DNA from: Bdellovibrio bacteriovorus | Lineage (GTDB): Bacteria > Bdellovibrionota > Bdellovibrionia > Bdellovibrionales > Bdellovibrionaceae | Direction of reading: 5' to 3' | Length of the DNA: 64,000 nucleotides | Assembly: GCF_002208115.1 (NCBI RefSeq) | Contig: NZ_CP020946.1 | Span: 1,550,001 to 1,614,000 of the forward strand | Shown here: one piece after another, positions 43,421 through 55,444 of the stretch | Layout of the letters: each line of letters begins with the position of its first letter | Numbering within the stretch: the stretch's first letter is position 1 | Position numbers and translations under genes: made by a program | Notes under the pieces: model-generated | Told to the model about the DNA's origin: nothing | Database searches by the model: none | The model's input: the letters and a program-made list of their open reading frames with translations, nothing else

Positions 43421-43825
43421 ATGAAATTGCTCTTCAGCGTAGTTACGGCAACAGTTCTGTTCTCTCTTCAATCATTGGCGGCGGCACCTTCTTATAAGGT
43501 GAACATGCGTGTCGGTTTGAAGGGGGCTTCTCCTATTTCTATCAATACTGTTGCAAAATCCGGCAAAAAAAGCTTCGTCAGTGAAATTTCTGACGATGGA
43601 CAAAGCGAAACACTGGTGGAAGTGTTTGCGCGCAAATCCCAAGTGAATAAAAAAGACGGTCTTTATATGGATGTGACCGTGACAAAACGTGTGCGTGGGC
43701 AAAAGAAACTCGCGGAACGCGCGCAGATTTTTGCTCCTGACAATCAAGAGATGGAATTTGGCATGAATTCCAAGGGTCGCACGGCAGGGAATCTTTCTCT
43801 GGCGGTGATGGCTCATCAGCTTTAA
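43421..43825 (+). CDS. Small secreted protein of unknown function
   Basis: 134 residues with a Sec signal peptide (SVVTATVLFSLQSLAAAPS). The mature part is beta-rich and basic (YKVNMRVGLKGASPISINTV, LYMDVTVTKRVRGQKK) and contains no cysteine. I do not recognise a family. ACAAGGA lies about 12 bases before the ATG. It stands between the RCC1-like gene and the subtilase gene, with its own gaps on both sides. Confidence 0.65.
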   Translation: MKLLFSVVTATVLFSLQSLAAAPSYKVNMRVGLKGASPISINTVAKSGKKSFVSEISDDGQSETLVEVFARKSQVNKKDGLYMDVTVTKRVRGQKKLAERAQIFAPDNQEMEFGMNSKGRTAGNLSLAVMAHQL

Positions 43826-43910
43826 AAAATCACTCAGCGCATCAATATACTAAGTACCCCTTGCGACTGGACTTCGGTCGTGATCTGATTTTGTACTCAG
43901 AGGGGGTATT

Positions 43911-46046
43911 ATGAATCATCTTGTGAAGGGCATCACGGTCTCTACGGTCGCGGCAGTTCTTTCTGTCAGCGTGGCACAAGCAGGCACAGTATTGAAATTC
44001 AATGCTGGCGCTATCGACACCAACAAACTTACCAGCAACTACGCTGCTTCCTGGATGATGGAAGCCAAAGCAACTGAATACATCGTTCAGTTCAAAAAAG
44101 CGGTGACTGAAAAAGACAAAGCGGCCTTGAAGGCTCAGTTTGAAGTGTTCGGCTATCTTCCTGATGATGCTTTGGTTGTTCGCGGGATCTATTCTGATCT
44201 TGTGACTTTCAAAACCAACCACCCTGGTGTTCAGGCTGTGGTGAAGTACTCGGCTCAATATAAAGTGAGCACGTCCTTCGCTCCGGCCAGCGTCTTTACC
44301 AAAGACAATATGGTTGCAGTTCTTGTGAACACTTTCAAATCCCACGAAGTGGAAGTGATCGCCTCTAAAATTGAAAAAATGGATGTTAAAGTAGCAGTTC
44401 AAGTTGTTGATGGAAAGCACATCACAGCTTTGATTCCTCGTGGGCTTGTTCCGGCGGTGGCTGCTTTGACAGGTGTTGAGCACGTTCAACCGGCTCCAGT
44501 AATTGAATCCTTCCACTTTGCGATGGATGAGGACCTGGCCGGTCAGGTTTCTGCAACTGCAGCGGGTGATTATTCAGACCTGACGGGCGATGAGTCCGGC
44601 ACTCGTTTGATGAACTTTGATGCAGCTTGGGCCATGGGCTATGCAGGGAAAGGTCAGACTGTTTCCATGGCGGATACAGGTCTTGATTCTGGTAACACCG
44701 GCGCGATCCATCAGGATTTCGCAGGCGGCGTGATCTCGGGTTATCCTTTTGGTTTGTGGTCTAAATCATGGTCTGATCCAATGGGTCACGGGACTCACGT
44801 TGCCGGATCTGTGATGGGTCGTGGTACAGCTTCCAAGGGCTTGCTGAAAGGCGGCGCTTATGAAGCTAACATGGTGGCTGAAGGCATGTGGTCTCCAATG
44901 ATGAAGAACTTGAGTGTTCCATCCAAACTAGGGGATTTGTTTGAAAAAGCCTTCGCTGATGGCGCTCGTATCCACACCAACTCTTGGGGTGGTGCTCGTA
45001 CCTTCGGTGCTTATGACAACTTCGCAGTTCAAGTGGACGAATGGTCTTACGCGAACCCGGATATGTTGATTCTGTTTGCGGCTGGTAATAGCGGCGCGGA
45101 TAAAAACAAAGACGGCCGTATTGATTCCAACTCCATGGCTTCTCCGGGCACAGCGAAAAACGTTTTGACCGTGGGCGCTTCTGAAAACGTGACGAAGTCC
45201 GGTGGTATTCAGGTACCAATCAGCAAGCTTCGCGCGGCTAAGGATGAATGGCCGGCAGAACCAATCTACAGCTCTTACATCTCTGATAACGGCAACGGCA
45301 TCGCGATGTTCTCTTCCCGTGGTCCAACGACAGATGGCCGTACCAAGCCTGATATCGTGGCTCCGGGCACAAACATCCTGAGCGTGTTCTCTCAGGAAAA
45401 AGATGCTTCTCCACTTTGGGGCGCTTACAACAAAGACTATGTCTGGTCTGGTGGTACGTCCATGGCGACTCCGCTGACGGCGGGTGCGGCGGCGATTGCT
45501 CGTCAGGTGCTTGTTGAAAAATTGGGCATCAAAAATCCATCTGCGGCTTTGATGAAAGCAACTATGCTTCACACGGCTGTTGATATGTACCCAGGTCAGT
45601 TCGGTGAAATCGGTGCAGCTCGTGGTCAAGAGATTCTGACTCGTCGTCCGAACTCTGATGAAGGTTACGGCCGTGTGGACGTGGCTAACATCGCCAACTT
45701 GGGCGGTGCTACTCAGTTCGTCGACAACCGTCAGGGTGTGGCTCAAGGAGCTGAGGTTTCCTACGAATTCACTTTGAATGCGCCAGGCAGCCTGTATGCG
45801 AACCTTGTTTGGACCGATGCTCCGGGTTCGGCGAATGCGGCCCAAGCCTTGGTGAACGATTTGGATCTGGTTCTGACTTTGCCAAACGGTCAGACCCTGA
45901 GCATGAACGATCACATCAACAATCTTGAGATGATCGAAAAGTCCGGCTTGCCGGCGGGTACTTACAAGCTGACTGTAAAGGGCTTTAAAGTTCCGCAAGG
46001 TAAGAACGGCGCTCAAGCTTATGCTCTAGTCTATACGGCTAAATAG
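43911..46046 (+). CDS. Secreted subtilisin-like serine protease (S8)
   Basis: 711 residues. A signal peptide (VAAVLSVSVAQAG) and a long propeptide-like region (about 25-235) precede the S8 core. Catalytic residues are Asp255 (MADTGLDSG), His293 (GHGTHVAG) and Ser517 (GGTSMATP), with oxyanion Asn393 (AAGNSG). A C-terminal beta-domain (about 610-711, NDLDLVLTLPNGQ) resembles those of large subtilases. It is probably exported to digest prey protein. AGAGGGGG precedes the ATG and a terminator follows. Confidence 0.93.
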   Translation: MNHLVKGITVSTVAAVLSVSVAQAGTVLKFNAGAIDTNKLTSNYAASWMMEAKATEYIVQFKKAVTEKDKAALKAQFEVFGYLPDDALVVRGIYSDLVTFKTNHPGVQAVVKYSAQYKVSTSFAPASVFTKDNMVAVLVNTFKSHEVEVIASKIEKMDVKVAVQVVDGKHITALIPRGLVPAVAALTGVEHVQPAPVIESFHFAMDEDLAGQVSATAAGDYSDLTGDESGTRLMNFDAAWAMGYAGKGQTVSMADTGLDSGNTGAIHQDFAGGVISGYPFGLWSKSWSDPMGHGTHVAGSVMGRGTASKGLLKGGAYEANMVAEGMWSPMMKNLSVPSKLGDLFEKAFADGARIHTNSWGGARTFGAYDNFAVQVDEWSYANPDMLILFAAGNSGADKNKDGRIDSNSMASPGTAKNVLTVGASENVTKSGGIQVPISKLRAAKDEWPAEPIYSSYISDNGNGIAMFSSRGPTTDGRTKPDIVAPGTNILSVFSQEKDASPLWGAYNKDYVWSGGTSMATPLTAGAAAIARQVLVEKLGIKNPSAALMKATMLHTAVDMYPGQFGEIGAARGQEILTRRPNSDEGYGRVDVANIANLGGATQFVDNRQGVAQGAEVSYEFTLNAPGSLYANLVWTDAPGSANAAQALVNDLDLVLTLPNGQTLSMNDHINNLEMIEKSGLPAGTYKLTVKGFKVPQGKNGAQAYALVYTAK

Positions 46047-46082
46047 GTCTTGATAACTGTTTTAAGTATTCGAAAATACTGG

Positions 46083-46118
46083 AAAAAGGCTCGGATGATT
46101 CCGGGCCTTTTTTGCTTT
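46083..46118 (+). terminator. Intrinsic terminator after the subtilase gene
   Basis: AAAAAGGC-CGG pairs with CCG-GCCTTTTTT, with single-base bulges on both sides of the stem, around an ATGATT loop and followed by a T-rich tail. Confidence 0.82.
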
Positions 46119-46263
46119 TAAAAGGCTTCTGAAATAATTTCCAATGCGCTGCTCCCGTTTGATAACTCGTGTCAAATTTGATAGAACTGTCGAGGTTGCA
46201 AGTCTGTCCTAAGGTCTAGGCCTTATGGATGTATAGTCCCTTTTCCCTTGGGGAGGTTCGTGA

Positions 46264-46758
46264 ATGCAGACGTTTGAAGTCGGTGATAATGCAGTTTATC
46301 CTGGATACGGCGTTGTTAAAGTGGTTTCTATTGAAACCAAAGAGATGCTTGGTACTAAGACTACGTTCTACAACATGCAGTTGGTGGACACAGGTCTGAA
46401 GATCATGATCCCTACCACGAACGTGAAGTCCGCGGGTCTGCGTCCTATCATCTCCAAGTCCGAAGCATCCCGAGTTGTTGGAATTCTTAAAGAAAAAGAC
46501 ATCAAGATCGACAATCAGACATGGAATCGCCGTTATCGCGAGTACATGGAGAAGATCAAAACCGGTTCCGTATTCGAGATTGCTGAAGTTTTACGCGATT
46601 TGTTCCTTTTGAAAGCGGACAAAGAGCTGTCCTTCGGTGAGCGCAAGATGCTTGATTCTGCGCGCAGCCTGCTGTTGAAAGAGCTGACTTTGGCGACAAG
46701 CCAGGAAGAGCTGTTCAAAGAGGAAGAAGTTAAAGCCATCTTCGGTATCACGGGTTAG
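46264..46758 (+). CDS. CarD/CdnL-family transcription regulator
   Basis: 164 residues. The N-terminal Tudor-like RNA-polymerase interaction domain is seen as FEVGDNAVYPGYGVVKVVSIE, then LKIMIPTTNVKSAGLRPIIS. The C-terminal half is helical (REYMEKIKTGSVFEIAEVLRDLF) and probably contacts the upstream edge of the promoter bubble. CdnL proteins stabilise open complexes at rRNA and housekeeping promoters. It is transcribed alone, with terminators at 46083 and 46814 on either side. Confidence 0.93.
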   Translation: MQTFEVGDNAVYPGYGVVKVVSIETKEMLGTKTTFYNMQLVDTGLKIMIPTTNVKSAGLRPIISKSEASRVVGILKEKDIKIDNQTWNRRYREYMEKIKTGSVFEIAEVLRDLFLLKADKELSFGERKMLDSARSLLLKELTLATSQEELFKEEEVKAIFGITG

Positions 46759-46768
46759 GCTTTTTTAA

Positions 46769-46786
46769 CCAGCCGAGAAAGGCTGG
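46769..46786 (+). other. Small hairpin after carD
   Basis: CCAGCC and GGCTGG form a six-pair stem with a GAGAAA loop. It has no T-run and lies 30 bases before the main terminator; it may protect the 3' end. Confidence 0.4.
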
Positions 46787-46813
46787 ACGACTTTCAAAAA
46801 ACATAATAAATTC

Positions 46814-46850
46814 GGGGCTTGGTTTAATGACCAGGCCCTTTTTGTTTTTT
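46814..46850 (+). terminator. Intrinsic terminator between carD and gltX
   Basis: GGGC-TGGT pairs with ACCA-GCCC around a short loop, followed by TTTTTGTTTTTT. It ends the carD transcript 29 bases before the gltX start codon at 46879. Confidence 0.85.
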
Positions 46851-46878
46851 AAGGCCTTTCCCAGCTTTGGAGTTCCGC

Positions 46879-48351
46879 ATGTCCTCGAAAATCTCTCCGC
46901 ATGTTCGTGTTCGTTTTGCCCCATCCCCAACGGGTTATTTGCACGTGGGGGGCGCAAGAACCGCTCTTTACAACTACCTTTTCGCCAAGAAAAACGGCGG
47001 TGAGTTCATCCTGCGTATCGAAGACACGGACGAGGCCCGTTCCACTCAAGAATCCCTGCGTGGGGTGGTGGATGACCTGGTTTGGCTGGGTTTGAAATGG
47101 GACGAAGGCGTGGACCCGGTGACGTTGAAAGACGTGGGCCCGAGTGGTCCTTACCGTCAAAGTGAGCGTCTGCATATCTACAAAGAAATCGCTGATCAGC
47201 TTCTGAAAGAAGGCAAAGCGTACTATTGCTTCATGACCGAAGAGGAAATTGAAAAGCAAAAAGCCGCAGCCGGAAGCTTTGCTCACCTGGTGTCTCCTTA
47301 TCAGGATTGGTCTTTGGAACAAGCTTTGGAGCGTCTGAAGACCGGCGACAAAGCCGTGGTTCGTTTCAAAACCAAAAATCTGGTGAAAGATTATATCTTC
47401 ACCGATCTTGTGCGCGGTGAAGTGAAGTTCCCATCCGACATGGTGGGGGACTTTGTCCTGCTTCGTTCTGACGGAATGCCGGTTTACAACTTCTGCTGCG
47501 TGGTCGATGACCACCTGATGAAGATGACCCATGTTTTCCGTGCGGAAGAACATCTGCCAAACACTCTTCGTCAGTTGATGATCTATGAGGCGATGAACTG
47601 GCAGGCGCCGGAGTTCGGTCATATGGCTTTGATTCTGGATGAAGACCGCCAAAAACTTTCCAAGCGCAAAGGCGCTGTAGCTTGCGGTCAGTTGAAAGAC
47701 GAAGGTTATCTGGCAAGTGCCGTTTTGAACTTCATCGCATTGCTGGGATGGTCTGATCCTCAAGGGCGAGAGATCCTGTCTGTGAAAGACATGCTGGAAG
47801 TGTTTGATATTTCCCGTTTGAATCCATCCGGTGCGATCTTTGACCGTGTGAAATTCAAATGGATGAATGCGCAGCACCTGCGTGCGTTGCCAAACGCGGA
47901 ACTTTGGACGGCGGTGGCTCCGTTCCTGGCTCGTGAAAACATGGATCTGCCAAGTGATCCTGCGTGGCAAAGCAAGTCTTTGGATTTGTTCAAGCCCTAC
48001 ATGGAAGTCCTGGCTGATGCGATCGAACTGTATCGTCCGTTGAATGATAAATCTTATGTGATCCTGCCGGAAGCCGATGAAACCCTGAAGTGGGAATCCA
48101 CCAAAGCGGTTCTGACCTCCTGGAAAAACCTGCTTCAGGCGCACCCTTCTGACTATATGACAGAAGAAGAGTTCCTGAAAATGCAGGATGAAGTGAAAAA
48201 TCAGACCGGTTCCAAAGGCAAACACCTGTTCATGCCGATTCGTGTGGCGGTGATCGGGAAGCCTCATGGTGCGGAACTGAAGACACTTGTGCCGTTGATG
48301 AAAAAATCCTCGCTGGTGGCCCGCGCAGAGCAGGCCCTGGCAAAAGTGTAG
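46879..48351 (+). CDS. gltX: Glutamyl-tRNA synthetase
   Basis: 490 residues, normal length. The class I signature HIGH appears as PSPTGYLHVGGARTALYNYL and KMSKS as KLSKRKGA. The C-terminal anticodon-binding helical domain follows. It charges tRNA-Glu. The ATG at 46879 is preferred over an upstream TTG because GGAG lies six bases before it. cysS begins nine bases after the stop, so they form an operon. Confidence 0.96.
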   Translation: MSSKISPHVRVRFAPSPTGYLHVGGARTALYNYLFAKKNGGEFILRIEDTDEARSTQESLRGVVDDLVWLGLKWDEGVDPVTLKDVGPSGPYRQSERLHIYKEIADQLLKEGKAYYCFMTEEEIEKQKAAAGSFAHLVSPYQDWSLEQALERLKTGDKAVVRFKTKNLVKDYIFTDLVRGEVKFPSDMVGDFVLLRSDGMPVYNFCCVVDDHLMKMTHVFRAEEHLPNTLRQLMIYEAMNWQAPEFGHMALILDEDRQKLSKRKGAVACGQLKDEGYLASAVLNFIALLGWSDPQGREILSVKDMLEVFDISRLNPSGAIFDRVKFKWMNAQHLRALPNAELWTAVAPFLARENMDLPSDPAWQSKSLDLFKPYMEVLADAIELYRPLNDKSYVILPEADETLKWESTKAVLTSWKNLLQAHPSDYMTEEEFLKMQDEVKNQTGSKGKHLFMPIRVAVIGKPHGAELKTLVPLMKKSSLVARAEQALAKV

Positions 48352-48360
48352 GTTTTAACT

Positions 48361-49809
48361 ATGTTGAAGATTCACAATTCTCAAAGCAAGCAGCTTGAAG
48401 ATTTCACACCACTGACGCCGGGACAGGTGAAAATGTATGTGTGTGGTCCGACGGTGTATAACTTCCTGCATGTGGGGAACTTCCGCGGGCCGGTGGTCTT
48501 TAACATGGTTCGCAACTGGCTGGAGCACCTGGGTTACAAAGTGACCTACGCCCTGAATTTCACGGACGTGGATGATAAGATCATCAACCGTGCGAACGAG
48601 CTGGGTATGACTCCGACTGAGTTGTCTGAAAAATACATCGCAGAATACAAAAAAGATTTCGCGATGCTGGGGCTTCGCCCGCATGACATGAATCCGAAGG
48701 TGACGGAGCACATGGATGACATTCGCTCCATGGTGGAAAGCCTGGTCAGTCAGAAAAAAGCCTATGAAGCACAAGGCGATGTTCTTTATTCCATCGAATC
48801 CTTCAAGGATTATGGCAAGCTGAGTGGTCGCAACACCGACGACTTGTTGGCGGGTGCCCGTGTTGAAGTCGATGAAAAGAAACGCAACCCCATGGATTTT
48901 GCCCTGTGGAAAGCGGCAAAGCCGGGTGAAGTGTCCTGGCCATCGCCTTGGGGCCCAGGGCGTCCGGGCTGGCACATTGAGTGCTCGGCGATGATCAAAA
49001 ATCTTTTCGGCGATCAGATCGACATTCACGGGGGCGGCATGGACTTGATCTTCCCGCACCACGAAAATGAAATCGCACAAAGTGAAGGCTGCACCGGCAA
49101 AGCCTTCGTAAAATACTGGATGCACAACAACATGCTGAACTTCGGCGGGCAGAAAATGTCCAAGTCTTTGGGGAACATCGTGACTATGCGAGAATTCCTG
49201 GAGATGTACAACGCCGAGATCTACAAATGGATGATCCTGTCTGCGCACTATCGCACATTGAGTGACTTTGGTGATGAAGCCGTCGAGCGCGCCGTGGGCG
49301 GGTTGTCCCGTGTGTATTCTGCGCTTTCCATGGCTGAAAGCTATCTGACTGCGGAAGTGACTCAGGAGGATGCTGCTTTTGCGAAAATCACGCAAGACGC
49401 CTGGAAGAAAGTGGAAGAAGCCATGAATCATGACTTCGGAACACCGGATGCGTTTGCGGCGATGTTTGAAGTGGTCCGCCAGTTCAATGCTCAGGTTCGC
49501 CGTGGCATGAAAGTGAACCCAGCGATTCAAGGCAAAGCTTTGGCTTTCCATAACTTCGTTCGCAAAATGGGTTCAATGATGAGTTTGTTCCAGGAACCGG
49601 CGCACGCCTTCCTGATCAAGCTTGATGATATGTTGCTGAAGAAAATGAACCTTGAAAGGTCTGCAGTGAATGCATTGGTTGCAGAACGTGGCGAGGCTCG
49701 CGCAGCGAAGGACTTTGCGAAGTCTGATGAATTGCGCGCGAAAATCACCGCTTTGGGCATTTCAGTCAGCGACACTCCGGAAGGAAGCTTCTGGGAAGTG
49801 ACGAAGTAG
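48361..49809 (+). CDS. cysS: Cysteinyl-tRNA synthetase
   Basis: 482 residues. The class I motifs are YNFLHVGNFRG (HIGH) and GGQKMSKSLGN (KMSKS). Zinc-binding residues appear in MYVCGPTVYN, HIECSAM and HHENEIAQSEG. The C-terminal helical domain is typical. It charges tRNA-Cys and is the distal gene of the gltX-cysS operon. Confidence 0.97.
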   Translation: MLKIHNSQSKQLEDFTPLTPGQVKMYVCGPTVYNFLHVGNFRGPVVFNMVRNWLEHLGYKVTYALNFTDVDDKIINRANELGMTPTELSEKYIAEYKKDFAMLGLRPHDMNPKVTEHMDDIRSMVESLVSQKKAYEAQGDVLYSIESFKDYGKLSGRNTDDLLAGARVEVDEKKRNPMDFALWKAAKPGEVSWPSPWGPGRPGWHIECSAMIKNLFGDQIDIHGGGMDLIFPHHENEIAQSEGCTGKAFVKYWMHNNMLNFGGQKMSKSLGNIVTMREFLEMYNAEIYKWMILSAHYRTLSDFGDEAVERAVGGLSRVYSALSMAESYLTAEVTQEDAAFAKITQDAWKKVEEAMNHDFGTPDAFAAMFEVVRQFNAQVRRGMKVNPAIQGKALAFHNFVRKMGSMMSLFQEPAHAFLIKLDDMLLKKMNLERSAVNALVAERGEARAAKDFAKSDELRAKITALGISVSDTPEGSFWEVTK

Positions 49810-49842
49810 AAGTAAATGTTAAAAGCCCTCGTGATGAGTTTT

Positions 49843-50334
49843 TTATAGTCCCGCGATAATCGAATTCAAATCCGGTTTTGAGATCGGCATTTTGCCGCTG
49901 TCGCGGGTGTTTTTGCTGACGACTCCAAACGGGATGTCACCCCACCAGCGTTCGACCATGGTTCCGTCGGCCATGGTCATGCTCATTTTGCAGGTGTCAT
50001 AGGTTCCCGCCGGGGCGATGAGCTTTTCCAGGGTTCCGCCATTTTTCACGCAGTCCACAATCAGGGCTTTATATTTTGCCGGGGAGTAGAGGTCCGAGAT
50101 CTCCATCGTCTCACTGGTTTTTTCTGTGCCAACGACGGCTTCGATTTTTATTTTCCAGATGTTCTTTTTTTCGTCGTGGCCGATGACTTCTTTGGTGATT
50201 TTCACGGCGTTGGTTTCGCCGCTGACGGTGCTCATGGTCCCTGTCCAGGAAACTTTGTCACCGACATTGGGATAGGCCAAGGCGGTCGTGATAAACAGGG
50301 TGGTGAAAGCTGCCAGTAAAGATTTGGTAAACAT
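49843..50334 (-). CDS. Secreted protein of unknown function
   Basis: 163 residues with a signal peptide (LLAAFTTLFITTALAYP). The mature part reads like a small beta-barrel or lipocalin-like protein (GDKVSWTGTMSTVSGE, WKIKIEAVVGTEKTSETMEI, MVERWWGDIPFGVVS). Two cysteines could bridge. The ATG at 50334 has GGAGG upstream. It is probably the last gene of an operon with the DUF3617 and penicillin-acylase-like genes. Confidence 0.7.
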   Translation of the reverse strand: MFTKSLLAAFTTLFITTALAYPNVGDKVSWTGTMSTVSGETNAVKITKEVIGHDEKKNIWKIKIEAVVGTEKTSETMEISDLYSPAKYKALIVDCVKNGGTLEKLIAPAGTYDTCKMSMTMADGTMVERWWGDIPFGVVSKNTRDSGKMPISKPDLNSIIAGL

Positions 50335-50409
50335 AAAGCCTCCTTCCATGGAATGCCACTAGCATGGCATCCAAAGAAAAAGGCTGAAAGTCCAAGAGCG
50401 AATCAGGTG

Positions 50410-50925
50410 CTAAAGTACAGGCTTCACTTTACCGCAATCAGCAGAAATAAACTTACCCTGATAGCGAATTTGTGTGTTGCTGCCTTTGCTGGTTTTGCCG
50501 TTCATCAAGCCTTCGTATTCGTTGCTGGATTTGGCATTCCATTCAAAGTCACCCTTGGCGTCGTCTTTCGGACAGTCAAAAGTTCCCGCCAGCTTCTTGG
50601 CAGTCTGCGTGGTGATCTTGGTGGTGCAGGCCTTGGTGCCTTCCATCACTTTGTTGGGATTTTTCAGCATGTCGGCAGTGTAGCAGATACGATAACCATT
50701 TTTTGTGACGGGGATTTTGTCAGAGCCCGATAGCATCGCTTCCATCTTTTTTCTTTGCTCGGGTGGCAGTTGTTCCAGGGCTTTGTTCATTTCAGCCATA
50801 GGATCAAAGGCTTTTCCGTCCAGGGTCATTTGCATTTTTACTTCCCAAAGGCCGGGCTTGATATCAAAAGCTGCGAATGATGTGGAAGCGGTAAAAAGTG
50901 CGGTGAGCAAAATCAAAAACTTCAT
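50410..50925 (-). CDS. DUF3617-family secreted protein
   Basis: 171 residues with a signal peptide (LLTALFTASTSFAAF). The mature N-terminus has the DUF3617 hallmark IKPGLWEVKMQMTLDG, then an acidic helical insert and cysteine-paired beta-sheet regions (RICYTADML, KACTTKITT, GTFDCPKDD). The family is periplasmic and of unknown function. It starts 12 bases after the acylase-like gene ends, so it is co-transcribed with it. Confidence 0.83.
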   Translation of the reverse strand: MKFLILLTALFTASTSFAAFDIKPGLWEVKMQMTLDGKAFDPMAEMNKALEQLPPEQRKKMEAMLSGSDKIPVTKNGYRICYTADMLKNPNKVMEGTKACTTKITTQTAKKLAGTFDCPKDDAKGDFEWNAKSSNEYEGLMNGKTSKGSNTQIRYQGKFISADCGKVKPVL

Positions 50926-50937
50926 GAAATCCTCCGG

Positions 50938-53244
50938 TTATTGGGGTGTCAGTTTCAGTTCGTATTTTTTGTTCTTTTCAATGTCTTCGGCCGCCATGTA
51001 TTGCGGGCGATATTTTCCATCCAGGAACAATTGCACCTGGTCTTTATAGAAGGGTGACAGGATATGACCGGAAATGCCAATGGGATTAATGCCCCAACTG
51101 GTTTGGGGGCGGGCAAAATCAATCACCCGGCGAGTGCTGGGTCCTGCCACCACATTGAAGTCACCACCAAGGCCGCGCATCTTGTTGTTGTTGATTTCAT
51201 TGTAGGCGCCCGGCATCGGGTAGGGCCCCAGATTAAATATCTTGTCCAGTGGGAAGCTGCGGCCCAGAGGGTGTTTGTATTCCACCGTGTGCAAGTCGCC
51301 CCAGGGAATGTCCTGCACTTTTTCAATCGCGGTTAAGAAAGCTTGCGTGATCAGTTGATCCTGATTGCGATCTTTCCACCAAGGCGATGCGTCGTCCAAA
51401 ACGGCGCGCTCATAAAAGGCCCAGGCGTACGGAGTCGTCAGATAGGTGGCCTTCATTTCTTCCGGTACATCTTTTAGCAGCAGCAATACCAGTTCGTTGT
51501 TCCACTGATGGTACAAGCTGGCTTCGACGGATTGAACATCTGAACGCAGGTTCCAGTTTTTCAGGGCGTTCAGTTCAGTTTCGTATTTTAGATTCTGCGC
51601 TTCATCCAACTGCAGGTGATCATTCAGTTTGTCTAACAGCTCACGGGTTTTATAGTTGAAGTTGTCTGTTTGCAGGGCGCGCACATCATCGGCACTCCAC
51701 AGGTCTTTTTCGCCCAAGGCACGCACCAGGGTCTGATAGCGGTCATCGGACTGCCAGTCTCCGCGGATGTTTTCGGCGATGCCATCGGGACGGGAATTGG
51801 CCGTGACGATGATGCCGTTTTCAGGATTTATTTTGTGGGGTTTGTCTGCCCATGCAAGCACACGCTCGTATTCATCCAGACCCGAAGCTCCGTCCAAAAT
51901 CATATCCGAGTTCGGATTCTTCTTAATGGCGATATCACCAAAGATCCACCACGCGATATTTTCGGCATCCGCGTACATGACATTCAAGCCCGGTGCGGTT
52001 CCGTATTGCAGGGCTGTTTCAAAGGCTGCCATGTTCGGCGCTTTGCCCATTTCAAAAAGGGCCTTCATCGGATTGTTTTCGGGGCGGTGATAAGCCCACT
52101 TTAATGCCAAACCTTTGCGTTTCAAGGTTTCATCCATGATCGGGCCATGATTGGTTTCAATCATGTTCAGCACCAGATCTGGTGCATCTTTGATTTTGAT
52201 GGTTTCAGTCCATTCCTGATAAGGGACTTCCTTTCCCATGAAGACGGCGGTTTTCTTGTCCTTATTCAGGGTTTCGGCAAACAGATCCATATCGTCGGAT
52301 AAAGACATAGTGAAACCCCAGGCATGCTGGCGGCTGTGGCCTAGGATGGCGAAGGGAACCAGCGGAAGGTAGTGGCCGTAAAGTTCAAACTCCGGGGTTT
52401 GGATGTGGGCTTCGACCCAGGTTGCGGGGTGAGAAAAACCAATGTGAGGATCGTTGGCAAAAATACTTTTGCCGGACTGCGAACGGTCCGGCCCGATCAG
52501 CCACGCATTGCTGCCTTCAAAAGAGGCGGTGAAAAGATTTTCAGTCAGCAGTTCAAACGGGGTGAATCCGCCCTGAAGGGATGTGATCTTTAGTGGGGCT
52601 TTCAGCGGCACATTGCGAAGTCCTTGGAAGGATTCCGGGGAAAGCTTCCCGGCAAGTTCGGTCATCAACGGGTCGGCTTTTAGTGCGATCCCAAAGCTGT
52701 AAGCCATGTGGCCGGTCATGATGTAAGCATCCAAAGGCGAAAACGGGCGGGGTTTTAGTCCCACGAGCGCCATTTCATAGGGGGCTTTTTGAGTGCTGAT
52801 GTATTGATTCACACCTTCAAAGTAGGCCTCCATCTCATCCCACATACTCTGATCAAAACGGCCCTCGGCTTTTTCCTTTGCAAGCATGCGTTCGACTGAT
52901 CGGCGAAGCATCAGGCTGCGGTACAATTTGTCGCTGGGAAGGGCCAGCTCTCCGAAGATCTCGGAAAGTTCCCCTTGAGTCATACGGCGGGAAAGCTCCA
53001 TTTGGAAAAGTCTTTCGCTGGCCATGACAAAGCCCAGGGCTTTCAAGGCGTCTTTCTTATTGGCCGCTTTGATATGAGGAATGCCGTATTGATCGCGAAT
53101 CACGGTCACGGGCTCAGACAGCCCTTTAAGCGGAAGTGAGCCCTCCATCGGTGGCAGGGACTGGCGCAAGAATAGATAACCCCCCAAGCAGAAGACGGTA
53201 ACCAAGATGAAGAATACGAGAAGGCTTCGTTTGAGTGTTTTCAT
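50938..53244 (-). CDS. Penicillin acylase-family (Ntn hydrolase) enzyme
   Basis: 768 residues with an N-terminal signal or membrane anchor ([19 protein letters not shown]). The alpha chain region includes [15 protein letters not shown] and [16 protein letters not shown]. The beta chain would start at the nucleophile Ser245 after EG in [10 protein letters not shown], produced by autocleavage. It then has [19 protein letters not shown]. Relatives hydrolyse beta-lactam side chains, acyl-homoserine lactones or other acyl amides; which one is unknown. The first Met lies right after GAGGG, an unusually short spacing. Confidence 0.87.
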   Translation of the reverse strand: MKTLKRSLLVFFILVTVFCLGGYLFLRQSLPPMEGSLPLKGLSEPVTVIRDQYGIPHIKAANKKDALKALGFVMASERLFQMELSRRMTQGELSEIFGELALPSDKLYRSLMLRRSVERMLAKEKAEGRFDQSMWDEMEAYFEGVNQYISTQKAPYEMALVGLKPRPFSPLDAYIMTGHMAYSFGIALKADPLMTELAGKLSPESFQGLRNVPLKAPLKITSLQGGFTPFELLTENLFTASFEGSNAWLIGPDRSQSGKSIFANDPHIGFSHPATWVEAHIQTPEFELYGHYLPLVPFAILGHSRQHAWGFTMSLSDDMDLFAETLNKDKKTAVFMGKEVPYQEWTETIKIKDAPDLVLNMIETNHGPIMDETLKRKGLALKWAYHRPENNPMKALFEMGKAPNMAAFETALQYGTAPGLNVMYADAENIAWWIFGDIAIKKNPNSDMILDGASGLDEYERVLAWADKPHKINPENGIIVTANSRPDGIAENIRGDWQSDDRYQTLVRALGEKDLWSADDVRALQTDNFNYKTRELLDKLNDHLQLDEAQNLKYETELNALKNWNLRSDVQSVEASLYHQWNNELVLLLLKDVPEEMKATYLTTPYAWAFYERAVLDDASPWWKDRNQDQLITQAFLTAIEKVQDIPWGDLHTVEYKHPLGRSFPLDKIFNLGPYPMPGAYNEINNNKMRGLGGDFNVVAGPSTRRVIDFARPQTSWGINPIGISGHILSPFYKDQVQLFLDGKYRPQYMAAEDIEKNKKYELKLTPQ

Positions 53245-53368
53245 CCCTCAACTGTCGGCGGGGTCTGGGAGGGAGGCAAGAAAACCTTTAATTGCCACCT
53301 CGCATATAACGCAGAGTAGAGCCAAAAAAGGACGGGTACTTTTATATGATCGTGCTATTCTTGGAGGG

Positions 53369-55430
<2,062 letters not shown>

Positions 55431-55444
<14 letters not shown>

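Noticed and set aside
44928-46016. 362-codon open frame opposite the subtilase gene
   Set aside because: The plus strand encodes a complete S8 protease with an intact triad; the reverse frame has shadow composition.
46849-48267. 472-codon open frame on the minus strand opposite gltX
   Set aside because: It is a shadow of a well-identified synthetase gene, has His/Arg/Phe-rich composition typical of antisense frames and no ribosome site.
48355-49551. 398-codon open frame opposite cysS
   Set aside because: Same reasoning: antisense to a conserved gene and without recognisable domain content.
53207-53368. Longer N-terminal extension of uvrB
   Set aside because: The extra residues do not resemble the family, overlap the divergent acylase gene's start and lack a ribosome site; the ATG at 53369 matches the normal UvrB start.
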